From Pseudobacillus lumedeiriae (GTDB taxonomy: Bacteria; Bacillota; Bacilli; Bacillales; Domibacillaceae), in assembly GCF_044891285.1 (NCBI RefSeq), contig NZ_JAUIYO010000002.1, positions 62,001 to 126,000 of the forward strand: a stretch of DNA of 64,000 nt, in the 5' to 3' direction. The first letter of the stretch is position 1. Each line of letters opens with the position of its first letter. A program made the translations under genes and the position numbers. The notes under the pieces are model-generated. The model saw nothing but the letters and a program-made list of their open reading frames with translations. It did no database searches and had not been told where the DNA came from. Shown here one piece after another: positions 48,742 through 57,969 of the stretch.

Positions 48742-50670
48742 ATGAAAAAAAGCTTGTCATTTATTGTTTTCGCTTTTTGTTTTTTAGTGATTCAAGTATG
48801 GAATTCATCCGCATCTGTACAGGCGAAGGACGACGTTATTTATTGGTCGGATGTACAACGAGCCGTTTATGAACCTTTGTATCCACATACATTAGAATGG
48901 TCTGGAAATCCATTAAAAAGCGGCGGATTTGATCTAGATGCTGTTCGCGTGACTAAAGAGGCGCAGGCAGCTGATTTTGTGATCAATAGTTATGGTCATA
49001 TCGGTGCGAGAAAAATTGCTGAAATGACGAACCAGTCATTGACAGAACCGCTTTCATTGAACAGTGTGAAGTTTCCTGCTGACGGGCTGGGTTATCCGTT
49101 AACGAGTTTAACAGTGAAGCAAAACGCTGTTTATCTTATCCAATTAGAGAACGGGAAATATGCAAAAGTTAAAATTGATGCTCTATCAGCCAGTAAAGTT
49201 CAATTTTCTTTTGTTCTCGAAGAGGATGCTTCACAAGTAGAACTGCCCTATGAGGACGATGAGCCGCAAGTAGACGAGTCTTATGTAACAGATTTATACG
49301 TGGCGCAGAAATCTATTACAGTAGATCAAGGGAAAGCAGCGGAGCTTAAATTAATAGCCCAATATTCCGACTACACAAAAAAGGATATAACGAACCTAGC
49401 TGCCTGGCATTCTGCCAACCCTAAAATAGCAACGGTGTCAAAAGGAAAGATTGCAGGCGTATCGGCTGGTCAAACAATCATTACAGCCCAATATGAAGGA
49501 TTAACGATAGAGATCCAAGTAAAAGTAAATGGAAAACAGCCGCCGCCAATTAAAGGCATTCCTGGAACAGCGATTGCAACGGGTGAAAACCATACGTTAG
49601 TATTAAAGAAAAATGGTACGGTTTGGACGTTTGGATGGAATCAAACCGGCCAGCTGGGGAATGGAACAACTGTTAATAGTTTTAAAGCAGTACAAGTAAA
49701 AGGATTGAACAAAGTAGTGGATATTGCGGCGGGTTATAACTATTCACTTGCTCTGCAATCAAATGGTACGGTTTGGATGTGGGGATCTCCTTTGGCTTCT
49801 GTTTATGGACCTAAGCCAATTCCATATAAGATACCTATTACGAATGTGAAAGATATTGCTTCTGGTGAAGAACATATGATTGCTTTAAAGAAGGATGGCA
49901 CTGTATGGATATGGGGAAATAACAACTATGGCCAAGCAGGGAACGGTACGACGAAACCAGCCACAATTACGACACCTATACAAGTAAAAGGACTAAATAA
50001 AGTAATTGCTATTGCAGGCGGCCGTTATCACACACTTGCGTTGAAGTCAGACGGGACGGTTTGGGCATTTGGCAACAATGAACGCGGGCAAATTGGCAAT
50101 GGAAAAACAGGCCAACAATTAATGAATAATGTTGTTCTTCCTTATAGGGTGAATGGCTTGACTGATGTAAAAGCGATTGCAGCAGGAACATATTATAGTC
50201 TGGCTGTGAAAAAAGACGGCACGATCTGGTCATGGGGTGACAATGATACAGGTCAGCTGGGCAGCGGTCTGCGTGAAGGAATAAAAAGTTATCCGGTTCC
50301 AGTGAAAGGAATCAATAATAAAGGGAACGTCACAAATATTCTTCAAGTGGACGGGGGAAATCGCCATAGTATCGCCATTACGAATAACGGAAATGTAGTG
50401 ACGTGGGGAGAAAATACGTATGGAAAACTAGGAAATGGACGTGAAACTCCTATATATGACGTATGGTCACCAAGTCAAAATACCAATGTCCCAGTACCAG
50501 TCAGTTTGAAAAATATCGTTCAATCGGGGGCCGGGCAGAATCATACAGTCGTGCTTACATCTGCCGGTGCGGTGTACACCTGGGGTTCCAACGAATACGG
50601 TCAATTAGGTTTAAGAAATAGTGTGCAAAAACGATCAGCACCCGTGCTAGTCATGAATGCAGCTAAATGA
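48742..50670 (+). CDS. Secreted RCC1-repeat beta-propeller protein with Ig-like domain
   Basis: A 642-residue protein exported by an N-terminal signal peptide (about 1-28, ending SASVQA). The N-terminal part (30-180) is of unknown type. A bacterial Ig-like (BIG2) domain follows at about 185-265 (VDQGKAAELKLIAQYSDYTKKDITN...WHSANPKIATVSKGKIAGVSAGQTIITA). Then come seven RCC1 units, each with a GxxHxxALKxDGTVWxWGxNxxGQLGNG pattern, enough for one closed propeller. There is no LPXTG or lipobox, so it is released or wall-bound non-covalently. RCC1 propellers bind partners; the function here is unknown. AAATAGGGAGATG precedes the ATG. It sits in an accessory stretch. Confidence 0.88.
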   Translation: MKKSLSFIVFAFCFLVIQVWNSSASVQAKDDVIYWSDVQRAVYEPLYPHTLEWSGNPLKSGGFDLDAVRVTKEAQAADFVINSYGHIGARKIAEMTNQSLTEPLSLNSVKFPADGLGYPLTSLTVKQNAVYLIQLENGKYAKVKIDALSASKVQFSFVLEEDASQVELPYEDDEPQVDESYVTDLYVAQKSITVDQGKAAELKLIAQYSDYTKKDITNLAAWHSANPKIATVSKGKIAGVSAGQTIITAQYEGLTIEIQVKVNGKQPPPIKGIPGTAIATGENHTLVLKKNGTVWTFGWNQTGQLGNGTTVNSFKAVQVKGLNKVVDIAAGYNYSLALQSNGTVWMWGSPLASVYGPKPIPYKIPITNVKDIASGEEHMIALKKDGTVWIWGNNNYGQAGNGTTKPATITTPIQVKGLNKVIAIAGGRYHTLALKSDGTVWAFGNNERGQIGNGKTGQQLMNNVVLPYRVNGLTDVKAIAAGTYYSLAVKKDGTIWSWGDNDTGQLGSGLREGIKSYPVPVKGINNKGNVTNILQVDGGNRHSIAITNNGNVVTWGENTYGKLGNGRETPIYDVWSPSQNTNVPVPVSLKNIVQSGAGQNHTVVLTSAGAVYTWGSNEYGQLGLRNSVQKRSAPVLVMNAAK

Positions 50671-50726
50671 TGATGGAAATAACAGCATCCATTGTGGTGT
50701 AAATAAGCTTGTGTTGAAATGAATGA

Positions 50727-50778
50727 AGGCAGCCTGCTGATGTAGACAAAGTCTATGCGAAACACCTTCAGGCTGCCT
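50727..50778. terminator. Terminator between the RCC1 gene and speA
   Basis: AGGCAGCCTG (50727-50736) pairs perfectly with CAGGCTGCCT (50769-50778). A smaller TAGAC/GTCTA hairpin sits in the loop. Confidence 0.8.
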
Positions 50779-50812
50779 CTTTGTATATAAAACGGCTCGT
50801 TCTGCTTTTTGG

Positions 50813-52282
50813 TTAGCTAATTGCTTTCCGCTCTTTAATAACTCGTAATGTGTTTAGATGAAAGTCTTCCGGTCCTTGAACAGGAAGACCGGCCTCAAGA
50901 TTTTTACGAATATAAATTAAGTTCTCTTCTGTAATAATTTCTCCTGGAATAAAGATTGGAATGCCAGGAGGATAGACCATGATAAATTCAGCACTAATCC
51001 GTCCAGCGGATTCTTCAAATGGCACAACCTCTGTTTCTGCGTAAAAAGCATCTCTCGGTGACAATGCTAATAATGGGATGTCCGGCAGGAGTGCTTCTGC
51101 ATGAACTTTTTGTTCTGCTTCTTCGAAAACATCGGCCATATGAGCAAGCGCACGGATTAAAAGGTCTGCTTCTTTCTCCGTATCACCAGGTGTAACAATA
51201 CAAAGGATGTTATATAGATCGGATAGCTCTACTTCGATATTATAATTCTCTCTCAGCCAATTCTCTGCTTCATGCCCAGTCATACCTAGTTTTTTTACTG
51301 AAATAATTAATTTTGTTGGATCAAAGTCATAAGTGGCTTTTGATCCGAGTATTTCTTCCCCTGCACAATACAGATGGGGAATTTCGTTGATTTGCTTACG
51401 CATAGAGCGTGCCAAATGAATGGCTTCATCAATCAGCTGTTCCCCTTCAGTAACAAGGCGCTTCCGGGCAGCATCAAGAGAAGCGAGCAGTAAATAAGAG
51501 GTGGATGTCGTTGTCATCATGCTTAAAATAGTTTGTACACGCTTCGATGAAACGAGACCATCTTTTACATTTAAAATAGAGCTTTGAGTTAATGAACCAC
51601 CAAGTTTGTGAACGCTCGTTGCGGCCATATCTGCGCCTGCCTGCATAGCAGACATCGGCAATTCATCATGAAAGTGAATATGAACGCCGTGTGCTTCGTC
51701 AACAAGAACAGGGACATTAAATGAATGAGCAATGTCAACGATTTGCTGTAAATCCCCCGAAATGCCAAAGTACGTTGGGTTGATGACGAGAAGTCCTTTT
51801 GCATCTGGGTGTTCCTGTAATGCCCGCTTAACGGAATCTGTTGTAATACCATGGGAAATTCCGAGCTCTGCATCAATTTCAGGATGAATAAAGATCGGGA
51901 CAGCTCCTGAGAAAACAATCGCTGTCATAACCGATTTATGAACATTCCGGGGAACGATAATTTTTTCTCCTGGTCCGCACACAGCCATTACCATTGCCAT
52001 AATAGCTCCACTCGTACCTTGTACTGAAAAAAAAGTGTGATCCGCTCCGAATGCTTCAGCGGCTAAGTCCTGGGCTTGCTTAATCATTCCATGAGGATGA
52101 TGGAGATCATCCAATGGTGATATATTAATTAAATCAATAGAAAGTGCATTTTCACCAATAAAATGGCGGAACTCCGGGTCCATTCCGCTGCCTTTTTTAT
52201 GGCCTGGAATATGAAATTGTACAGGGTTTTTTGCCGCATGGGCTTTTAACCCGGTAAACAATGGTGTATCGAATTGTGACAA
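50813..52282 (-). CDS. speA: Orn/Lys/Arg decarboxylase SpeA (PLP)
   Basis: A 489-residue fold type I decarboxylase. The start is TTG at 52282 (MSQFDTPLFTGLKAHA), 9 bases after GATGAGGTG, as in B. subtilis SpeA; longer frames are less likely. The PLP-lysine lies in ATSVHKLGGSLTQSS, and VDEAHGVHIHFHDELP and VQGTSGAIMAM are conserved. SpeA converts arginine to agmatine, the first step of polyamine synthesis; old annotations call it lysine decarboxylase. It stands alone on the minus strand. An inverted TGTAC/GTACA pair lies in its leader. Confidence 0.95.
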   Translation of the reverse strand: MSQFDTPLFTGLKAHAAKNPVQFHIPGHKKGSGMDPEFRHFIGENALSIDLINISPLDDLHHPHGMIKQAQDLAAEAFGADHTFFSVQGTSGAIMAMVMAVCGPGEKIIVPRNVHKSVMTAIVFSGAVPIFIHPEIDAELGISHGITTDSVKRALQEHPDAKGLLVINPTYFGISGDLQQIVDIAHSFNVPVLVDEAHGVHIHFHDELPMSAMQAGADMAATSVHKLGGSLTQSSILNVKDGLVSSKRVQTILSMMTTTSTSYLLLASLDAARKRLVTEGEQLIDEAIHLARSMRKQINEIPHLYCAGEEILGSKATYDFDPTKLIISVKKLGMTGHEAENWLRENYNIEVELSDLYNILCIVTPGDTEKEADLLIRALAHMADVFEEAEQKVHAEALLPDIPLLALSPRDAFYAETEVVPFEESAGRISAEFIMVYPPGIPIFIPGEIITEENLIYIRKNLEAGLPVQGPEDFHLNTLRVIKERKAIS

Positions 52283-52452
52283 TTTACTTTTCACCTCATC
52301 TGTTATAACGTAACTATTTGTACAAGTACATTTGTATAAAAGCAAAAAGATTATAGCATGTTCATAAAGGTTTGCCTAGCAAGCTCAATAATATGCAAAA
52401 GAAGAAAATCATCTTGGGTAAAAGGCAAGCGAAGGGAAAGGGGGTGTGACGG

Positions 52453-52725
52453 ATGAATTATTCTTATCCTTTTTCAACGCACTGGTCAACGGAAGAAGTC
52501 ATTGATGTGGTTAAATTTTTTGAAGCGATCGAACGGGTATATGAGAAAGGAATTGACAGGGAAGAATTAATGGCTGCCTATCGTCGGTTTAAAGAAATCG
52601 TTCCGAGTAAATCAGAAGAAAAGCAGCTATGTAATGAGTTCGAAGAGGTGAGCGGATACTCGTCTTACCGTGCTGTACAGCAAATGAAGGCAGCTTCTGA
52701 AGGTGAAAAAGTAAAAATGAAGTAA
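52453..52725 (+). CDS. yktA: YktA (UPF0223 family)
   Basis: A 90-residue helical protein of the UPF0223 family (MNYSYPFSTHWSTEEVIDVVKFFEAIERVYEKGI...RFKEIVPSKSEEKQL). The function is unknown. It is divergent from speA and convergent with yktB, exactly as in B. subtilis. AAAGGGGG precedes the ATG. Confidence 0.93.
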   Translation: MNYSYPFSTHWSTEEVIDVVKFFEAIERVYEKGIDREELMAAYRRFKEIVPSKSEEKQLCNEFEEVSGYSSYRAVQQMKAASEGEKVKMK

Positions 52726-52776
52726 GAACATGAAAAGCTTTAGCTTGGGGATATAAATAGAAATTGTCTACAGCTA

Positions 52777-52808
52777 AAAACGTCTTGGCACATATGCCAA
52801 GACGCTTT
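52777..52808. terminator. Bidirectional terminator between yktA and yktB
   Basis: CGTCTTGGCA (52781-52790) pairs perfectly with TGCCAAGACG (52795-52804), flanked by A and T stretches. Confidence 0.92.
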
Positions 52809-53439
52809 ATTTTTGTTGAAATGATAATTGGTAAAGTGGAAAGAGTGTCTTGAACGTGTCTTCTGCAAGGAAAAGGAATTTTTCCCCGTCTTTCAATACG
52901 GGATCGTTTGCTTGGATATGACGGCCGATCAGAAATTCTGATTTTTTTACGTCGCGGAATCGTTGGAGTGATTTTCTCAAACCTTCTTCGCCCAGCTTTT
53001 CCATTGATTCCGCGTCCTTCTTCATATGGTCCATCGATAAGACATACTCGTTAGGGATAAGTTCTTTTAGGAGGTCCAGCTCTTCGAGAAAGTTTTTTGC
53101 GATTTCTGTTTTGTTAGGCAATTCATAAATGAAAGCAAGCCAAATGAAAACATGATCGTCAAATAATCCAATTTGAAAATGCGGGTGTTTTTTGTATCCG
53201 CGCTTATTTGCTGCGATGGCAAGCCATGTATCTTTTGGAGGATTGACCGTTCTACGGGCGTGCTTTGCGATATGTAAGAACATTTCGTTTCCTGCAAGTA
53301 CAGAAAGGTCTTCTATTAATTTTTCGCCGATGATTTGAAACTTCGGGCGAACTCGTTCTTTAATCGCCTCCATTCTAGCGTCAAGTCCATCTATTTTAAA
53401 TGTGTCAAAGTCAGGTGAATCGAATCCTTGGAATAACAT
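52807..53439 (-). CDS. yktB: YktB (UPF0637/DUF1054 family)
   Basis: A 210-residue soluble protein matching YktB (FQGFDSPDFDTFKIDGLDARMEAIKERVRPKF...HARRTVNPPKDTWLAIAANKRGYKKHPHFQIGLFDDHVFIWLAFIYE). The family has a known structure but no assigned activity. AAGGAGTG precedes the ATG. It is monocistronic and convergent with yktA. Confidence 0.93.
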   Translation of the reverse strand: MLFQGFDSPDFDTFKIDGLDARMEAIKERVRPKFQIIGEKLIEDLSVLAGNEMFLHIAKHARRTVNPPKDTWLAIAANKRGYKKHPHFQIGLFDDHVFIWLAFIYELPNKTEIAKNFLEELDLLKELIPNEYVLSMDHMKKDAESMEKLGEEGLRKSLQRFRDVKKSEFLIGRHIQANDPVLKDGEKFLFLAEDTFKTLFPLYQLSFQQK

Positions 53440-53758
53440 GCTGCTAACACTCCTTATTCAAGTTTATTCAGCGTTGATTTTGGGAAATGAATAGTTACAT
53501 ATAAGTAGTAAAAATATTTTCTGCATGATTTTTATATAAGCGTTTAAGTGAACAAGAGAATGGAAAGCCGTCTCGATGAAAGCGAGTGACACGCATAAAC
53601 TATTCTTTTACTTTCTTATTTGAAGATATTTTATCATAAAAAAATGAGTAAATAGAAATACTATGCAATAGAAGCAAATAAAACAAACAAAAGCAGGGGT
53701 TCAAAAAGGAAGTTCAATATCATTTGAGTGACAGCAAAACAAAAAGGAGTGCTTACGA
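53440..53758. other. Gene-free gap between yktB and ykzI
   Basis: AT-rich sequence containing the upstream region of yktB (minus) and of ykzI (plus). I see no repeat copy, hairpin or open frame with a ribosome site that I can support. Confidence 0.6.
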
Positions 53759-53950
53759 ATGAGACAAGTAATGAATGGAATGAACACACAGACAGAGTCA
53801 AAAGAAAAACTAGCTGTTATCCGTTTAGAGTTGGATTATGAATTGGCTGTTCTCTTTGAAGCGATGGAAGAGAGAAACAACCATCAAATAAAATTGTCAA
53901 AGGAGAAGCTGAATGTCCTTCGTGAGCAAATGATGAAAATGAAAGCATAA
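53759..53950 (+). CDS. ykzI: YkzI-family small protein
   Basis: A 63-residue, highly charged helical protein (KLAVIRLELDYELAVLFEAMEERNNHQIKLSKEKLNVLREQM), likely a coiled coil. It has the position of ykzI between yktB and yktC in B. subtilis. The function is unknown. AAAAAGGAGTG lies 7 bases before the ATG. A terminator follows. Confidence 0.8.
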   Translation: MRQVMNGMNTQTESKEKLAVIRLELDYELAVLFEAMEERNNHQIKLSKEKLNVLREQMMKMKA

Positions 53951-53998
53951 GAGGAGCAGTCAACAAGGGAGACGACAGATGAGTGAAAGTCAATTAAT

Positions 53999-54038
53999 AA
54001 AAACGGGCTCGCCGTATCAAGAAAGCGGGGCCGTTTTT
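53999..54038 (+). terminator. Terminator of ykzI
   Basis: AAAAACGG (53999-54006) pairs with CCGTTTTT (54031-54038), with a GC inner pair, then T-rich sequence. A 29-codon frame at 53979 runs through it and is not accepted. Confidence 0.75.
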
Positions 54039-54119
54039 GTTTTGCAAAAGCAGAGAGATATACTATAATTTTATGTATATAGTGTACGTTACATAATTTT
54101 CCACAGTGGAGGAACAGTT

Positions 54120-54914
54120 ATGGTGAATTGGATGGAAATCGACCAGCAGGTGAAGATGTGGATCATGGAGGCAGGGAGTTCAATTCGGGAATCATTTCAG
54201 CATTCTTTAAGTATTCAGACAAAATCAAACCCGAACGATTTAGTAACAAATATTGACAAAGAAACGGAACGGTTTTTTATCTCGAATATTCGAAAAACGT
54301 ATCCCGGCCACTTTATTTTGGGAGAAGAAGGACAAGGGGATGAATTAGCGTCACTGGAGGGGATTGTTTGGATTATTGATCCAATTGACGGAACAATGAA
54401 TTTCATACACCAACAGCGCCATTTTGCTATTTCAATCGGCATTTATGAAAACGGTATCGGACGGTTAGGATACATTTACGATGTGGCGCATGATGAGCTG
54501 TATTATGCAGAGCGTGGAAATGGCGCTTATATGAATGGGGTAAGGCTGCCTGCGTTAACAGAAGTGCCGGTTGAAAAAGCCCTCATTGCCATTAATGCGA
54601 CTTGGCTTGTAAAAAACAGGTACTTTGATGAAAAGAAGTTAGTGAGCTTAGCTTCGAGAGTAAGGGGGACTCGTTCTTATGGATCAGCTGCCTTAGAACT
54701 TGCTTATGTAGCTTCAGGCAGACTTGAAGGCTATTTAACAATGAGGTTGTCCCCATGGGATTTTGCTGCTGGAAAAGTGTTAGTGGAAGAAGTAGGCGGC
54801 GTTGTAACCAATTTATGGGGACAAGAACTGGACATGATGAAAACGAACAGCGTGTTTGCCGGAGCTCCCGGATTTCATAAGAAAATATTAACTGATTTTT
54901 TATTGAAAAAATAA
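54120..54914 (+). CDS. yktC: Inositol monophosphatase family protein YktC
   Basis: A 264-residue Mg2+-dependent phosphatase of the inositol monophosphatase/SuhB family. Metal ligands lie in LGEEGQGDE (Glu), IDPIDGTMNF (the signature DPIDGT) and PWDFAAGKVLVEEVGG. B. subtilis YktC hydrolyses inositol phosphate. TGGAGGAA precedes the ATG. Monocistronic, with its own terminator. Confidence 0.95.
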   Translation: MVNWMEIDQQVKMWIMEAGSSIRESFQHSLSIQTKSNPNDLVTNIDKETERFFISNIRKTYPGHFILGEEGQGDELASLEGIVWIIDPIDGTMNFIHQQRHFAISIGIYENGIGRLGYIYDVAHDELYYAERGNGAYMNGVRLPALTEVPVEKALIAINATWLVKNRYFDEKKLVSLASRVRGTRSYGSAALELAYVASGRLEGYLTMRLSPWDFAAGKVLVEEVGGVVTNLWGQELDMMKTNSVFAGAPGFHKKILTDFLLKK

Positions 54915-54915
54915 A

Positions 54916-54959
54916 AAACAAAAAGGATGCGGAATAAAAAGCCTGCATCCTTTTTGTTT
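54916..54959. terminator. Terminator downstream of yktC
   Basis: AAACAAAAAGGATGC (54916-54930) pairs with GCATCCTTTTTGTTT (54945-54959), a perfect 15-base stem. Confidence 0.92.
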
Positions 54960-55046
54960 GCTTGCGCGTTATGATCAAATCAGAGAGAGCTGTGTTCCTC
55001 TTTGGCTTTGGGGAAGCCCTGCATTCAGAATGCTAATGTATCATCG

Positions 55047-55232
55047 TTACAGTTTTCCAGCCCTTCTCATTTTTGCTTTTGTGGAAAAGCCGAATCCCAT
55101 AATAGCGATCAGAGCTACGATGCAGAAAATGAGGCCTAGAAGGCTTTTTTCTCCTATAGCAATCCCCATTCCAATCATGCATGATGCAGCGGCAATAGCG
55201 AATAATAAAAATATCCATTTTATTTCTTTCAC
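55047..55232 (-). CDS. ylaF: YlaF-family small membrane protein
   Basis: A 61-residue protein with two membrane helices (IFLLFAIAAASCMIGMGIAIG and LLGLIFCIVALIAIMGFGF) and a basic tail. It matches YlaF and is divergent from typA, as in B. subtilis. The start is GTG at 55232 behind GGGAGGAA. The function is unknown. An overlapping frame at 55033-55218 is not a gene. Confidence 0.88.
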   Translation of the reverse strand: MKEIKWIFLLFAIAAASCMIGMGIAIGEKSLLGLIFCIVALIAIMGFGFSTKAKMRRAGKL

Positions 55233-55388
55233 GATTTGTTCCTCCCTTTTCCCTTATTGTACAAAATTTTTAGGAACAGAGAAACCTTTAATAAGAGTTA
55301 GGAATTCATTAACACTTGTGATATAATAATTCAGTTACGGAAGCGACTTTCATGAATTGAAGGCTTTTATTAGTCAGGAGGAACTAAT

Positions 55389-57224
55389 TTGAATACAAGA
55401 AATGATTTAAAAAATATTGCGATCATTGCCCACGTTGACCACGGAAAAACAACACTTGTTGATCAGCTGCTTAAACAATCAGGAAGCTTCAGAAGCAATG
55501 AACATATAGAAGAGCGGGCGATGGATTCAGGCGATATTGAAAGAGAACGCGGAATTACAATCTTAGCAAAGAATACAGCAATACAATATAGAGATACAAA
55601 AATCAACATTTTAGATACTCCAGGACACGCGGACTTTGGCGGGGAAGTTGAACGGATTATGAAAATGGTTGATGGCGTCTTGCTCGTTGTCGATGCTTAT
55701 GAAGGCTGTATGCCGCAAACGCGTTTTGTACTAAAAAAAGCACTTGAACAAAACTTGCGTCCAATCGTTGTTGTGAATAAGATTGACCGTGATTTTGCCC
55801 GCCCAGAAGAAGTAGTGGACGAAGTGTTGGAGCTTTTCATTGAACTTGACGCAAATGACGAACAGCTTGAATTCCCAGTTGTTTATGCTTCAGGCATTAA
55901 TGGAACATCTAGCACAACTCCAGATAAACAAGATGAAAACATGGAATCATTATTCGATGCGATTATCGAACATGTTCCTTCACCGATAGATAACAGTGAT
56001 GAACCGCTTCAATTCCAGGTATCATTACTTGATTATAATGATTATGTCGGCCGTATAGGGATTGGCCGGGTGTTCCGAGGAACGATTAAAGTAGGCGAGC
56101 AGGTCGCACTCATGAAAATTGATGGAACAGTCAAACAATTCCGCGTCACAAAACTATTTGGTTTTATGGGATTGAAACGGATCGAAATTCAAGAAGCGAG
56201 TGCGGGAGATTTAATTGCCGTATCAGGTATGGAAGATATTAACGTTGGTGAAACAGTATGTCCGGTCGATTATCAGGAGGCTCTTCCTGTTCTTCATATC
56301 GATGAGCCGACATTACAAATGACTTTCCTTGTTAATAACAGCCCATTCGCCGGACGTGAAGGGAAATTTGTTACTTCTAGAAAAATTCAAGAGCGGCTTG
56401 AAGCACAGCTGGAAACAGATGTGAGCTTGCGGGTGGAAAACACAGATTCACCAGATGCATGGGTTGTATCTGGACGTGGTGAGCTTCACTTATCGATCCT
56501 GCTGGAAAATATGCGCCGTGAAGGATATGAAATTCAAGTATCAAAGCCCCAAGTAATCGTAAAAGAAATAGATGGTGTGCGCTGTGAGCCGGTTGAGCGT
56601 GTTCAAATTGATGTGCCGGAAGAATATACGGGTTCTATTATTGAATCATTAGGCTCGCGTAAAGGCGAAATGCTTGATATGATTAATAACGGAAACGGTC
56701 AAGTTCGCTTGATCTTTATGGTGCCTGCCCGTGGATTAATTGGATATACAACAGAATTCCTAACGATGACTCGCGGTTATGGAATTATTAACCACACGTT
56801 TGACAGTTATCAGCCGATGCAGCCAGGAAGAGTAGGCGGCCGCCGCCAAGGTGTGCTTGTTTCTATGGAAGCTGGAAAAGCTTCTCAATATGGAATTATG
56901 CAAGTAGAAGACCGCGGAACTATTTTTGTAGAGCCGGGAACGGAAATTTATGGTGGAATGATTGTTGGAGAGCATACGCGTGAAAATGACTTAACTGTAA
57001 ATATTACAAAGGTTAAGCAGGCAACGAACGTGCGCTCTGCTACGAAAGAACAAACAACAACGATGAAGAAGCCGCGCATTATGTCTTTAGAAGAAGCATT
57101 AGAGTATTTAAATGATGATGAATACTGTGAGATCACACCACAATCTATTCGTCTGCGTAAACAAATACTCGACAAAAACGAACGGGAGAGAGCAGCCAAA
57201 AAGAAAAAGTACGAGGAAATGTAA
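55389..57224 (+). CDS. typA: Translational GTPase TypA/BipA
   Basis: A 611-residue ribosome-binding GTPase. G1 is AHVDHGKTT, the switch I region GITILAKN, G3 DTPGHADFGGE and G4 NKID. The EF-G-like domains III and V and the TypA-specific C-terminal domain follow (GRVGGRRQGVLVSMEAGKASQYG). TypA supports 50S ribosome assembly and growth at low temperature. The start is TTG at 55389 behind AGGAGGAAC. A -10 TATAAT at 55322-55327 with a weak -35 (TTAGGA) lies upstream. ylaH follows 21 bases later in the same operon. Confidence 0.98.
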   Translation: MNTRNDLKNIAIIAHVDHGKTTLVDQLLKQSGSFRSNEHIEERAMDSGDIERERGITILAKNTAIQYRDTKINILDTPGHADFGGEVERIMKMVDGVLLVVDAYEGCMPQTRFVLKKALEQNLRPIVVVNKIDRDFARPEEVVDEVLELFIELDANDEQLEFPVVYASGINGTSSTTPDKQDENMESLFDAIIEHVPSPIDNSDEPLQFQVSLLDYNDYVGRIGIGRVFRGTIKVGEQVALMKIDGTVKQFRVTKLFGFMGLKRIEIQEASAGDLIAVSGMEDINVGETVCPVDYQEALPVLHIDEPTLQMTFLVNNSPFAGREGKFVTSRKIQERLEAQLETDVSLRVENTDSPDAWVVSGRGELHLSILLENMRREGYEIQVSKPQVIVKEIDGVRCEPVERVQIDVPEEYTGSIIESLGSRKGEMLDMINNGNGQVRLIFMVPARGLIGYTTEFLTMTRGYGIINHTFDSYQPMQPGRVGGRRQGVLVSMEAGKASQYGIMQVEDRGTIFVEPGTEIYGGMIVGEHTRENDLTVNITKVKQATNVRSATKEQTTTMKKPRIMSLEEALEYLNDDEYCEITPQSIRLRKQILDKNERERAAKKKKYEEM

Positions 57225-57245
57225 CTTATAAGGGGGAGATGGGGA

Positions 57246-57554
57246 GTGGAAGGGTTAGAACACGTCAGCCCGCTGCTTAGAATATTGATTCAAGGAGTAG
57301 ATGCTGTCTGGGCGGTCAGAATCTACTGGCTGGCCATTATTGTGCTTTGTGTTCTTGTCTACAATCTCGGTTTTGCCAAGAAATTATCTGTAGCAAAAAA
57401 CATTATTGTATATGCAGTGCTAATTGTAGGATCATTGCTTCTGTTGATTCTATCGTACCAGCTTCCTGTTGTCGAAAGCTTGATCGCAGCAGCATTAGTG
57501 CTGGGTATTTATAAGTTTAGATTAAAAACGCACAAAGAAGAGAATCAAAACTAA
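57246..57554 (+). CDS. ylaH: YlaH-family membrane protein
   Basis: A 102-residue protein with about three membrane helices (VRIYWLAIIVLCVLVYNLGF, NIIVYAVLIVGSLLLLILSY, VESLIAAALVLGIYKF). It matches YlaH, and typA-ylaH is a conserved pair. The start is GTG at 57246 after GGGGGAGATGGGG. The function is unknown. Confidence 0.9.
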   Translation: MEGLEHVSPLLRILIQGVDAVWAVRIYWLAIIVLCVLVYNLGFAKKLSVAKNIIVYAVLIVGSLLLLILSYQLPVVESLIAAALVLGIYKFRLKTHKEENQN

Positions 57555-57612
57555 AAAGACCACATTGAAACTGCATCTCTATTGAAGATGCAGTTTTTTA
57601 TGTGGTCTTTTA
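57555..57612. terminator. Nested bidirectional terminator between ylaH and ylaI
   Basis: Outer arms AAAAGACCACAT (57555-57566) and ATGTGGTCTTTT (57601-57612) enclose an inner AACTGCATC/GATGCAGTT hairpin followed by six T. Confidence 0.9.
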
Positions 57613-57632
57613 CCTATTATCGAGCGGTATGT

Positions 57633-57833
57633 TTATAACGTCTGCGGCTCTTTGCCCGAACGGTAAACATGAAATTTGCCAGTTGCAATCCGTTCTTGTG
57701 TTTTCTTCGCTATTCGTTCATTACAATCGGTACACATATATGTATGGATTGGCCGGTTTCGCAGTTTTTTGGCAATGAGCAGCTGATCATCAATTTTTTC
57801 AACTTTTTCGCATAAAATACATTTAACTCTCAT
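57633..57833 (-). CDS. ylaI: YlaI-family zinc-ribbon protein (DUF2197)
   Basis: A 66-residue protein with two CxxC pairs (VKCILCEKVEK and YMCTDCNERI), typical of a zinc ribbon. ATG at 57833 is used, 7 bases after GGAGGTA; a longer frame starts inside that site. It matches YlaI. The function is unknown. It is convergent with ylaH. Confidence 0.9.
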   Translation of the reverse strand: MRVKCILCEKVEKIDDQLLIAKKLRNRPIHTYMCTDCNERIAKKTQERIATGKFHVYRSGKEPQTL

Positions 57834-57969
57834 TTCAGCTACCTCCAATATTTTTCATTCATTATATCACGAGTTGGGAAAAGGAGTCTTCACGTGATGG
57901 AAAAAGAAGTGGAAAAGTTCGGCAGAGGCCGTGTGATCATGTATAATAAAAGAAAGGGAGGAGATGAAT

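Noticed and set aside
49560..50640. DNA tandem repeats in the RCC1 gene
   Set aside because: The protein units are similar but the DNA has diverged; there is no recent tandem duplication.
53979..54068. 29-codon frame with an AAGGGAG site between ykzI and yktC
   Set aside because: It passes through the ykzI terminator hairpin and has no other support.
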